Shown here: positions 1 through 10,800 of the stretch, one piece after another
How positions within the stretch are numbered: position 1 is the first letter of the stretch
How the letters are laid out: each line of letters opens with the position of its first letter
Assembly: GCA_910574455.1 (NCBI GenBank)
Contig: CAJSYZ010000005.1
Span: forward strand, 4,402,001 to 4,466,000
Length of the DNA: 64,000 bases
Direction of reading: 5' to 3'
Source: Trichaptum fuscoviolaceum
Taxonomy: Eukaryota > Basidiomycota > Agaricomycetes > Hymenochaetales > Trichaptaceae
Notes under the pieces: generated by a model
What the model was told of the DNA's origin: nothing
Database searches by the model: none
The model's input: only the letters and a program-made list of their open reading frames with translations
Program-made: the position numbers and the translations under genes

Positions 1-1411
1 TGTGCAGCCCAATCGACTGCACGGCAGCTAACCAGTGTTTTGCGACGGACGGCAGATCGCGAGTCCCTGGTACCAATCCGTCCGGAATAGTGAACACCAG
101 AGATCCGGGAGGCGCTTCCTGCTTCCCTTTCTCCTCCATGCGTCGCTTGGGTGCGTTTGACGCTTGCACGCTATCGCTGCCTTGACGCTTGTGCTTGGAC
201 GGTTTCACAACCTCGAATCGAGAAACCGAGGGCTGGACGGACCTAATACTTGAGGAGCTGGGCCCAGAGCAATCTGTGGAAGGCAAGCGCTGCTGTGGGT
301 GGTTCGAGCCTCGGGAGTAGGTTCGCATAACACTGACGAGGTCCGTTATTGCGGAGTCAGGGGCCAGTTCACCAGTAGGGGACCGAAGATTAGTGCTTAT
401 CGGATGGAAGTCACCAATGAAGACGGTCCTGTCCATATAGGTCGGTCGGAGAGTGCACACGAATGCAGAAAAGGGTAGAGAGTGCCCGACGGAGAATATT
501 TTCGTGGTGGGTCCTATCACCATTGCGTCGCGAATGTACCACGTAGGAATACCAATACGAAATAGTTCCTGAACGACATCGGCAGCTGGTGAAAAAACCC
601 CTCTGTAAGGCAATGACTGGTCGGCGCGATACGTCGGATTCCTCATACGTGGTCTAACGACATCTACGAGATTGATGTAGCCCACAAATTCGAGGGTCAG
701 GCGCTGAAGTTCCCGGGCTGTCACCAGACAAGCGTAATAAGGCCCAGGTGTATTAGATAGCCGTTCAATGGCTTGCTCGCCTAGCGTCGATAGCGTCTCG
801 ACCAATCTCAAGTCAGATCCCTCCTTGAATTCAGATGAAGCACAACGCTCGCGTGCGCGCTGTCGATACAAATAAAAGGCCTGAGCCAATTCGAGACGCT
901 TTTCTTCCTTCATTAGACCGCAGACGAGGATGTCAACTTCCTTTGCACCACTTTCAATTTCCATCCAATCATTTTCCACAAATTCGTGCCATAAAATTGA
1001 TTCGGTTGTAAAATCGATGGTAGATGTTAATGAACGTAGAATGCGTGGCATAATGGGGATGCAAAAATGGTGGATATTTAAAGAGGAATACATCTGAGGC
1101 CATCTTGTATACTCGTGAGGACCCCATGTCCCATCCTCTCTAATGTAAAGACCGTTGGAATCGATGAAGGGATATTCAGGGACATAAGTCATATTCGGTG
1201 TTGTGGCAACCAAGTCACGATCTAACGAGACAAGAGCGAGGGCATCAAAAGACCCAATAGTGGTCGAACTGTCTGTGAAAGAGTGTTAGAAAGGACATTT
1301 GGTCGTGGACAAAACAATCACAATACCTTGAGAATGCGTTACAGCAAATGACACTTGACGACCTCTCCCACCTCGTAAGTTTGAATTTGACGACGACGAG
1401 ATGTCCGACAT
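1..1411 (-). CDS. Hypothetical agaricomycete protein, C-terminus beyond window
   Basis: An open spliced frame of about 452 codons runs off the left edge. The start is an ATG at 1411; a Ser-rich and Arg/Gly-rich leader (MSDISSSSNSN) precedes one 54-nt GT-AG intron (1273-1326), and the second exon then stays open to base 1. Visible motifs are a VTARELQRLTLEFVGYINL stretch, GVFSPAADVVQELF and GIPTWYIR, followed by a low-complexity Ser/Pro/Lys-rich tail. From memory, the GVFSP...GIPTWYIR pattern recurs in uncharacterised multi-copy proteins of Agaricomycetes; I know no function for it and see no catalytic motif. No membrane segment or signal peptide is evident. That the gene is real is well supported by frame length and a clean intron; its role is unknown. 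Confidence 0.72.
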
Positions 1412-1932
1412 CTGTTGGCCCAAAGTGAGAATAAGATCATAGTAGTAACATCAAGGTACAGCAACGCACTGTGTCCCAGAATGTAAGCTGCTTATTGTTC
1501 GCAGAAAGTATCGCAACTGCGCCGAGCGCGATAAATTCTTGTCATTATAGTCGTGAAGCAACGTCAGCTTCATCCCGACAGGTTCATTACAGTGATAATA
1601 CCTTATTCTTTCCGTCACCGGAGTGTTGCTCCTTCGACAAATCTCCTGGTATCCTATGAGTGCGCGCAACGTCACAAAAACGTCTGCACAATCGTAGGCT
1701 TCACTGCGACACAAAATCGCAATGACACCTAGCCTTACCGCCGGCTCAAAACCGACAGTAAAGGGCTTGGACTATTTCGAAATCGTCGAAGGGGTCTGCG
1801 TTGGCAGAGCGCGCGGTGGGCCCGAGGACGAGGGTGAGTGAAACAGATAGAGAAACGAAAGCAGAAGAACTCTGGGGATGAAAATCATTAGCTCGCCCAA
1901 TGACGACATTAGAGTTGATTTTGTTACTATAA

Positions 1933-4006
1933 ATTATGGCAACAGAAAGTGCCCTGCTCGAATTTTGCCTTTCGGCAGTGAAATGCCGACTTAAATAATA
2001 CATGTACCCCGTACACTTCTTGTTCTACTATCAAGTTTTATTACGTTTTATTTACTACTAGTACTAGTAGGACGTGAGACCTTCTTGCCATACTTATAAT
2101 TTCGCTTTCGCACTGGCAAGTGTGCGTACATAAAACCAACGAGCAATAGAGTTTCGTTGAAACATACAATGTATTGCAGTACTCGTCATTTACAGTAATA
2201 GATATCTACATATGTTTAAGTTAGCATTATTCTATCGCTATTAGCTACATAAATTACTTGAAAGATATGATGTCGCTATAATCTTAGCAATAATGGACTA
2301 TGCATTGTTTGAAGAAGTGGCCGCAGTGGACTCGGATACCAAAGTCTGGTTGCACGCCTTGCTCCTCTACCCGCAACATCCGCAGATCCCTTCGGACTCA
2401 TCACACAAATGACGCTTGCGACGAAAGGCGCGAAGGAAAGGGAAAGAGCAGGAGCCCCCGATGCAGTCGTACCGGAAGTGTTGAAGTACAGGGCTAAGAT
2501 CATCCCTCCTCGGCAGGCACTCCGAGCGACCATGATGGTGTGACTTCTCCTCGTTCTGCTAGTGGCGGAGATTAGGAAGGGGCAAACATTCAGAATGGCA
2601 AGGTGCAGGTGGTAGTTAAGCTGGAGGACAAAACTGCGTATGGAGCCACTGCTCCTGGTTTCTTTGAAGCACGGCGGAAGCGTTCCGGATCTGAGCAAAC
2701 TGGCGCCTTCAAGACATCCTATACCGCATATCTTGATGAGAGGTATTGTGGCACCGAGCGAAGTGGAAGAGTTAACCAGAATGTGAGTTCTGTTGCATAC
2801 TGATTTGATAGCAAACTAACACATGAAAGGTGACCTTTGAGAGCGAGCGGATTACTATGGGATCAAGATCTTTCGGTTCTATGTCAAGTGCATTCTGTTC
2901 TGCCGAGATTACATTCAAAACCGACCCAAAGAATACCTATTATGCAGCTGAACATGGCGCCTCACAAAACTTTCAGCCTTGGCGTGAGGAGCAGGCAATT
3001 GATGAAGAGGACAAGCTAGCACGGCTCGAAGAGGAGAACAGTCTGTTGAAGGCATTGGAGAATTGAACACAGGACTCTGAGTGTGAAATGGATATCTTGG
3101 ACACGCCGCGAGACATCCTAGCTTGGAACGCTCAGAACAAATGTGTAGCTCATGGTGAGAGCGCAGAGCTGCTGGAGGAGCTAGCACGGGATGAGGTGGA
3201 AGACGAGGAGAAGATAGCGAAGAGACTAGAGGACGAAGAAGACGAGAAACGTGTCGGAAAGTCTTCTCGAAGGTCAACGCATTCCCAATCTATGGATACC
3301 CGTACTCCCAAGCCACGTCTGCATGCTCGATGAGGGGCAGATGCGGACTGCCGAACGTCCTGGTTAAAGCGATCTATGCAACGGGGAAACCATACGTAGA
3401 ATTAGGTAGGATTAGTGTTCTGGATGATGGCGGAGCAAGGCCTGCTCACTATAAAGGTTTTCGCGACCAGCAAGATACAAATGGGACGTTCGTCGTCCAT
3501 TGGCGCCCTCGCTGAGATAATCAACAGGATAAAGAAAGCAATCTCACCTTCGACGCAGCCTCTCCTGAGCTCTCTGAGGCCAAGCTAGTCGAGGTTCCCC
3601 TATGTCTTGTCACGGCAGAAGCTCGGCCTGCCTATCTAGAGACGCTGAAAGAGGAGCCCCTACACCTCAAGACAGCTGACCCAGAACCACATCCGAAGGT
3701 CAAAGGCCCGGGTGGCGAGGTATCTTTTTTGTCACCGCGCAACCAATGCCGACGTTGAGTCTACGAAGCATTCCCTACCCTTGTCGTAACTGAGCAGACA
3801 TTGGAGAAGAGCCTCGAGTCTGACAAGTCGTCTGCGACATTTGTTCAAGCCAGAGAAGAGGTGGACGTTTGCGCCGCAGACTTAAGTCACTTTAAGCAGA
3901 AAGTAGTTTTTCTGATGTACGGAGGTGCTCCGGGTCCTCTGTCCCAATTAAGTAATTCTCTCAGCGGAGATCAAAGTTTGAGCAGGGCACTTTCTGTTGC
4001 CATAAT
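1933..4006. repeat. 27-bp inverted repeat bracketing gene fragments
   Basis: Bases 1933-1959 and 3980-4006 are perfect inverted copies (they contain GCAACAGAAAGTGCCC), with weaker similarity continuing inward. They bracket the YJU2 remnant and other coding debris, as the terminal repeats of a roughly 2.07-kb non-autonomous element would. No convincing target-site duplication was found. In both copies the repeat is in a frame reading SRALSVAII, so a shared protein-coding or promoter segment is an alternative explanation. Confidence 0.4.
2830..3300 (+). pseudogene. YJU2/CWC16 splicing-factor remnant
   Basis: Pieces in changing frames match the conserved core of the Yju2/CWC16 (CCDC94-type) splicing factor: YYGIKIFRFYVKC near 2850, then AEITFKTDPKN...EHGAS.NF.PWREEQ at 2905-3000, and KALEN...MDILDTPRDILAWNAQN at 3045-3150, followed by a Glu-rich coiled coil. 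In living homologues the arginine after KALEN is conserved; here the codon is TGA (3064-3066). At least one further frameshift lies near 2895, and the N-terminal zinc-binding half is not recognisable. Yju2 normally acts in the NTC-associated step of spliceosome activation. This copy cannot encode it. It lies between the 27-bp inverted repeats at 1933 and 4006. Confidence 0.72.
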
Positions 4007-4519
4007 AAATGGTATAATAGCATGAGGGCAGACAAATTCAGTTATACGCCCAATGGCGACAGCTTTAGGTTCGAATGACTAATACTACTATACAGTTTAC
4101 AATACAGTTTACGCCCACTGGCATCGGGCCGTCGGCCTAATTAGCTGTCGTTACGCCTCTTCCTCTATCTCGTCCTTGGCGCTCGTCCTCCTCTTCCTCT
4201 TCCTCTTCCTCCTCCCTATTCTTCCATAATGGTTTCGTGGTTGTGTACCACGGTTACTATGCTATGACTTGTCGTCGGTTTTGAGCCGGCAAGCCATGTA
4301 GCAATGGCATGGGCAACATGCGATCAGTTTTGCGCTGTCGCTCTTGTCTACGAATGAAGATGGCCTAAGCTCCAATGCTTAGCCCCAACCGACCGTTTAT
4401 TGTCCTCGGGACCCAATGGAATGGACTCCCTCCGGGAATTGGGTGGTGGTCATGAAGGTCATGTATCTTCGTATAAATGGTTAGTGACATTCTGTGCTGC
4501 GTAGATAACACAACTTACC

Positions 4520-5041
4520 ATGCCTCATTTTTTTGTCTCTGATTTCTTGACGGAGCTCATAGACGTCGCTACTGAGTACGCTGGAAAGATGACGGTCCCT
4601 CCGTGCACCGAGGGTAGAAGGCACGACCTCTATATACATTATGGAGATAGGAACCCTCATAAGGTCGCAACTGTCGAAGTCATTGTAAGTACTGTACGTG
4701 TATAATGTCTATCAAAGTACTAAATCATCTTTATTTTCCAGTGCTGCCCGTATCGTCGAAACACGAAATCAAGGCATTGTGCGTCGCATCGGATGCAAAT
4801 TTGGGCAGGCGACATATACTTTCGACAATTAGCAGCGGCAGATATCCTCCGGACATCTCAATCCGATGGCGATGCATTAGAAGATATCCGGTACTTGTGG
4901 CCTGACTTCAATTGTGACACGAAAGTGGTTTCGACTTGGCCAGACATTGTGTTTCTTGGAAAGCGGAGACGACTTAGTTGGTCGAAGAAGGAAGTGCATT
5001 TCGCAGAGGATGATGGAACGTTTTACACAATTATTCGCTAA
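4520..5041 (+). CDS. Small two-exon protein of unknown function
   Basis: Exon 1 (4520-4684) and exon 2 (4742-5041) join in phase 0 across a 57-nt intron with a GTAAGT donor and a TTTTCCAG acceptor, giving 154 residues from an ATG after a short AT-rich leader. The protein starts MPHFFVSDFLTELIDVATEY and has a mid-part with several Cys and His (CCPYRRN, RHCASHRM), then IYFRQLAAADILRTSQSDG and an Arg/Lys-rich end near GKRRRLSWSKK. I do not recognise a family. No signal peptide or membrane helix is visible. The clean phase-0 intron and the full-length second exon argue for a real gene, but the Cys/His cluster at the splice site may mark only a fragment of a larger protein. Confidence 0.55.
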
Positions 5042-5246
5042 ACATATGTCCTCGCTGTAATGCTCCATTTTCCCTTACAATTTTTGCTTCATCTGTGTCT
5101 GTTGAAGTCGACTTATTGCATTAGTTATTTTATCTCAGACGCGAGTCTTCAGTGGCAATTTGAATTCTTTCTCTCTGTCTCTATGTCACAATCTGTCAAC
5201 TATGACAGGCTGACAGTGTGCATCAAGAATCTAATCGTGCGTCGTA

Positions 5247-5537
5247 ATGCATTTGAAAGTGGACCAAAGCAATAAGTACGGCGTGCCGAACATCGAGCAT
5301 GTCTATGCCCGTAATGTCATTGGGAGACCCAAGTGAGTGTGACGCTTAGACTTCACTGTCATCTTTGTTGACAATGCTACATCTCATAGGCGTATGGCGT
5401 TGGCGTTGGATGAAGCAGACGAGGCCAAAGTGGCCAATGTGGACGAAGGCCTTGCGATACGCCGTCAATACTTAAGACTGACAATGCGAGGCCACAGAAC
5501 GACCTTTCCTTCCCCCAATATCAGTCCTGCCAGTTAG
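5247..5537 (+). CDS. Small spliced frame ended by a palindromic insertion
   Basis: Exon 1 (5247-5332) and exon 2 (5390-5537) are separated by a 57-nt GT-AG intron and together encode 77 residues, beginning MHLKVDQSNKYGVPNIEHVY and continuing with an acidic stretch ALDEADEAKVANVDEG. The stop codon TAG (5535-5537) lies 14 bases inside the palindromic element that begins at 5522, so the last few codons come from the insertion. The frame was therefore probably longer before the insertion. Joining the flanks across the element soon meets another stop, so the original 3' structure is unclear. No family is recognised; this could be the 5' part of a disrupted gene. Confidence 0.45.
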
Positions 5538-7767
5538 TTCATTGAATGAAATACAGTGTTTGCTGAATGTACTGGAGACACTCATTGAATGAGCTTACAG
5601 CAATCACTGCATGATATAGAGCATCTGATTGAATGAAGTACAGCGTTGCTGTAAACCATCCACTGCATCATCTACAGCAAATGCTGGCTGAAGCAGTATA
5701 GGGTAAATCAGCATACCTAGGGAATACTAGGCATGCAATACCTATTGAGATTATAGCACTGGATAATAGAATAATACATTTGTATACCCACCGCTTTTTT
5801 AGGTTAATTATAGCATTCAGGCACTGTTAATTGATAGCATGCTGTAATAAATCAGAATTTCATAATTTCCATCTATTTTGAGATATAAGGCACACCAGGG
5901 TCCAGGACCCTGAGGTCTGGCAGGTTCCAGGTCACTTGGTGCCGCTTTAGAGGAGGCCGTGGGAATAAACTCAAATTAACCTTTGCAGGTGCTACAGGCC
6001 TTCTAAAATAGCACGAAAATAACCAAAAAATCAGAAAATATTCCTGGACACTGCCGCTTCGCCCTAGCGTGGGAACTACGCTTCTGAGCGACCATATTAG
6101 GGTACCAGTGTGTTCTGGGCCCCTCTGGGCCCTTCCTAAAGCGGTAAAAATCATCATAAAATAGATAATTATATTCATTTGCATCTGCATATATGCAGGC
6201 TTGCCCTGGGCTTACCAGCAGTAGATAAAATACACTAAAATCATAGAATATTAGTAGAAGCATATGAAACATGATCTGGATGGCTAAATGTGGTAATACC
6301 AGCTGGGAACATGTGTAGAACATCAAAACATGTTCTATTTTTACTGCTGAACATATGGGGCCCATTAAACCACATTGGGGTACCTCCGAAATGCAAATTT
6401 TGATGTGAATCCAATGAGACGTGCTAAACGAGCTGAAACGGGCTTTGACGGCGCCAAAATACGCATTTTTCATATTGTTACAGAATATACTTTTATTTAA
6501 ATGTTATTTTTGTTACAGCACTTCTACTGCATGTAAAGGCATGTATAAATAGTCAAAATGGTACAGAACGACGAGGAGAACAATAATATGAGCTTAGAAT
6601 AGCTACGCGGGAGCTATATATAGCTCTAACACACTAACTATTTTCGGAGTGCATGCAAATATTGTTAGTCTCTCATCTACATGTCTGTATACTGTGCACT
6701 CCGAAAATGGTTAGTGTGTTAGAGCTATATATAGTCACCGCAAAGCTATTCTAAGCTCATATTATTGTTCTCCTCGTCGTTCTGTACCATTTTGACTATT
6801 TATACATGCCTTTACATGCAGTAGAAGTGCTGTAACAAAAATAACATTTAAATAAAAGTATATTCTGTAACAATATGAAAAATGCGTATTTTGGCGCCGT
6901 CAAAGCCCGTTTCAGCTCGTTTAGCACGTCTCATTGGATTCACATCAAAATTTGCATTTCGGAGGTACCCCAATGTGGTTTAATGGGCCCCATATGGTTC
7001 AGCAGTAAAAATAGAACATGTTTTGATGTTCTACACATGTTCCCAGCTGGTATTACCACATTTAGCCATCCAGATCATGTTTCATATGCTTCTACTAATA
7101 TTCTATGATTTTAGTGTATTTTATCTACTGCTGGTAAGCCCAGGGCAAGCCTGCATATATGCAGATGCAAATGAATATAATTATCTATTTTATGATGATT
7201 TTTACCGCTTTAGGAAGGGCCCAGAGGGGCCCAGAACACACTGGTACCCTAATATGGTCGCTCAGAAGCGTAGTTCCCACGCTAGGGCGAAGCGGCAGTG
7301 TCCAGGAATATTTTCTGATTTTTTGGTTATTTTCGTGCTATTTTAGAAGGCCTGTAGCACCTGCAAAGGTTAATTTGAGTTTATTCCCACGGCCTCCTCT
7401 AAAGCGGCACCAAGTGACCTGGAACCTGCCAGACCTCAGGGTCCTGGACCCTGGTGTGCCTTATATCTCAAAATAGATGGAAATTATGAAATTCTGATTT
7501 ATTACAGCATGCTATCAATCAACAGTGCCTGAATGCTATAATTAACCTAAAAAAGCGGTGGGTATGCAATGCATTATTCTATTATCCAGTGCTATAATCC
7601 CAATTGGTATTGTATGTCTAGTATTTCCTAGGTTTGCATCCCCTGAATCAATGTACAGCAAGGCTGATTCACCCTACACCGCTTCAGCCAGCATTTGCTG
7701 AGTGTTGATGCAGTGGATGGTTTACAGCAACGCTGTACTTCATTCAATCAGCTACCTGGCAGCAGTG
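5522..7767. mobile_element. 2.25-kb palindromic (foldback) element
   Basis: Two arms of roughly 1.0-1.1 kb are near-perfect reverse complements (for example 5873-6190 against 7159-7476) around a spacer of about 40 nt at 6654-6694. The outer ends match as inverted repeats (CA.T.CTGCCAG.TAG), and the direct repeat CCAATAT lies just outside at 5515-5521 and 7768-7774, a 7-bp target-site duplication. Subterminal TACAGC motifs recur near both ends, with extra copies on the left. Open frames in the arms are mirror images of each other and look non-coding. The element is a large non-autonomous foldback transposon. It ends the frame at 5247 and lies 36 bp upstream of the ATG at 7804. Confidence 0.82.
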
Positions 7768-7803
7768 CCAATATTCACGCGTCTACCATCTTGCACCCTC
7801 CAC

Positions 7804-10800
7804 ATGGCTAAGAAAACACCTCATCGATATCACAAGATGGTGAAGAAGATCGTAGACAAAGCCGTCTACAATGACGCCAGACTGAAGGCCTATCTTGATC
7901 TCAAGGACAAGACGTGTTCCGCTAAGAACAAGCATAGGCTTCAAGCCTCCTATGGAGAAGGCGAGCCCGAAAGAACCGGGCACGCAACACTAATAGTAAG
8001 TTCTCTGAATAGTCTCCAAAATAGGATTTCAGCACCTCAATGTACCTATCTGACATCTGACACCCATTATCTGACACCTGGACACTTGAAATGTATAACT
8101 GACCCATATAAGAAGTAAAATCCAACCTCCGTTAGATAAAATATCTGACAATCGGAGTATCAATATCCAACAATTGGAGTATCTAATTCTGACAGAATAA
8201 AGTATCTAAATCCAACCCCTGTAAAGAATGTATTTCCAACACCGCAGGTTTATCATTATCTGACCCCTCAAATAACACAATTCCAACCCTTATTAGAAGT
8301 AATTTCCAACCTATCCGCCCATAAAGTATATATATCCAACACATCTGTAGTATCCATATCTGACCTCCTGTAGTATTCAAATGCAACCCATCTAGAATGT
8401 AAATTTGACCCTCTTTAATATATATTTCCGACCCTTTTTAAAATCGAATTTGGATATACTTCAGTATGTAAATCCAGCCCAAAAAGAACTTAATTCCAAC
8501 ATCTTTCTCACGTCATCGTGTAAAGCTTTGTATAGCGCCGTCAGAGCTAATGGCCCCCAACATAAACATGCATTAATTTCAACGCTATTCCCACTACAGA
8601 GGTGGGTAGTACTGTCATACAATGTATTTGATTCCTTTACTTAGCAGAAGAGACAGAGAAAATTTCTTGATATTGAACAGTCTCGTAGGCCACCAGGAAT
8701 TCCGAGTGGCAGGCGCGGTCCAATGCTAAGCGCAGCAGCGAAGATTTTGTTACAACAAATAGAGTATATATTCTAATAGGTCGAAGCAGTGATAACCAGC
8801 CACTCTTCGTGTGTATGGTAGGTCACAGTCCTACAGAGCGAGGCAAGAGTGGCAAGAGCAGAATGTCCAGGAGCGGTGGTCGTCATTGCAGTCTTGGGAG
8901 GAGTCTTTGCGCGGAGAGCTGGAATCGTGAGCGCGAGAACATGTGCGCGTAGTGGGCAACCTTGACACCGACGAGACTGAGCCTGGCCTAGGTGCAGTCT
9001 GTCTAGTGAAACCTTGCAGCATTAGATCTGGCCTAGATCTGCAGCTGATGAGTGGGTCGATTGACTGGTCGCCGCTTAGATTTTGAGACTCTTGAGACCT
9101 CAGGACGGGGTGGCTCTACTCTTGATGACTTCTTTAATGCTTTGCTTTCTTGGGATATGTGGCTGCTGATCGCTTTTGATCACTGTTACAAGAAGTTAGG
9201 GTGTTGACGTGAAACAAGAGAAAGGTGCACGTACGATCTCGAATAGGAGCAGCAAGTAGCAAATGTCGTGCAACACGAGACCTGACACGACGCTCGCCAG
9301 GATCCTTGTGGAAGGAAACTGGCAAACAAGGGGGTGCTTGGCACTAGCCTGACAGATCACATGTATCATAGGTCACTGACAGGCGAATGTCAGAAAGCCG
9401 AGGAACTGTGGTGGCTGAAGCGGCAGGCATATGATTAACGAGGTTGCTCAATGGACGCAAACTCGGGTGCGTCGGTAACTGCACCAGTATGGTTGTCGAA
9501 GACTATATGGCAAACTTCCTAGACTGAGGGTGAGAAAGATAGTAAGCAGATAAGATTGTAAGCGCTCACATTTTCAGAAGTGGTCTGCCACTTAACAGGT
9601 TGGACCCAGGATGGTGGATATCTGGGTGGCAACTTCCTACACTGCGTCTTAGGGTAAGAATGATATTCAAGACCAGAAGAAGAAAAGAAACTCACGTTTT
9701 CGGAAGGGGGACTGCCGTCCAAACTAATGGACCCAAGGCGTACACTAACCATGAGATTCAGTATGCAATAGACGGTCTAAGAAAAGTGCTGCTTACGATT
9801 TAATGAAAAGCCTCTGCTATACTGGCAATGTCGAGAACACAATGCCAACTCTAATTGCCCCACGAGTCAGCGCCCTCAAGAATCGTAACGGAGGACATGA
9901 TGGCGTGGCGGAGGCAAATGCATAGATCGATGAGTGACAAATCAATGGAGGGTTGTCCGGGGTGCATCGGAAGCAGCACCCGGTTTGTGCAGGAGCGTCG
10001 AAGGAGGCGAATCAGTCGACGAGTAGCACAAGAACTTGGCGGACGTTTGGGGGTTGCAGTGCTTGAGTATCGAGAACCGGGCTAGTCCTGCCACTGATCG
10101 GGTGGCATGGACAGCAAAAACAGGTGTCGAGGAGCAGGGGTACTTTCTATTGATGTTCAAAGGTCGAATGAAGGTAGTGTCGGGCAGTCATCACTCGAGT
10201 CCAATGGTGCAGATAGTGACGAAGCAGAGAGCCTGAATCACTGCAAAGCGATGGGCGAAGTATTAGCGGAAGTTGGCGTGGCTGGAGAGCTGTGATAGCT
10301 GACGAGCTTGTCGTTGCAAAGTTCCTTGGAAGTAATGAGACGTGAGCAAAGGAAAACAAGAGAAAAGAATAGCACATACCATGTCAGGTTACCCGATCGC
10401 TGGCATCCCAAGCCAAGGCAAGTACTAGCACTTGACTTGGTAGCTGGTAATATCACTGACATATGGGGTTGTCCTTCGGATGACTTCTCATTTGACGAAT
10501 AAAGATCTCCAATGACGTCGGTTTCCGCAAAGATACTTACTATCCCGTCAGTCTGGGATTCATCTTTGGTTTAGTCGTAGTCAGGTGTGCTGTAGGAGAA
10601 TTCCGGCTCTCCAGTTAACATAGCACACCCGACAACTATCTGCGTCTCGAGACTGATGTATGCGAGGTATACCTCATCAACCTTACTTGCTGAACGAAAG
10701 AATGTCCTGTCGGCGTTGGCCTGTTTGATGGCAGCCCAGTTGGCGCTGCTCAAGCGCACACCGTGTTTGAGGTAAAAGCAAGACTATTGAAGTGTGAACC

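Larger units (their letters stand above)
1412..4519. other. Gene-fragment region without an intact gene
   Basis: About 3.1 kb with no frame that can be assembled into a complete gene. It holds short coding-like islands: a minus-strand frame at 1746-2003, a plus-strand stretch near 2380-2540, the YJU2 remnant listed separately, an open but start-less frame at about 3516-3757 (reads ELSEAKLVEVPL, TLKEEPLHLKTADPEP), and a frame at 3801-4025. Bases 2285-2345 resemble the exon of CLF1 that encodes DYALFEEV (compare the CLF1 remnant near 47650). A CT-rich run at 4145-4215 would encode a poly-Glu tract on the minus strand. I read this as an accumulation of degraded or captured gene pieces. Confidence 0.5.

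Noticed and set aside
2276..2698. A 140-codon minus-strand frame
   Set aside because: Basic, Ser/Arg-rich shadow over gene debris, with no supporting splice site or domain.
5873..7476. Mirror-image frames of 105-156 codons in the palindrome arms
   Set aside because: They exist in duplicate only because the arms are reverse complements; no domain, no splice structure, and composition is unlike the neighbouring genes.
9519..10502. Possible cargo gene inside the intron-borne transposon
   Set aside because: Some GT-AG pairs can be drawn on either strand, but no consistent frame, domain or codon pattern emerges.
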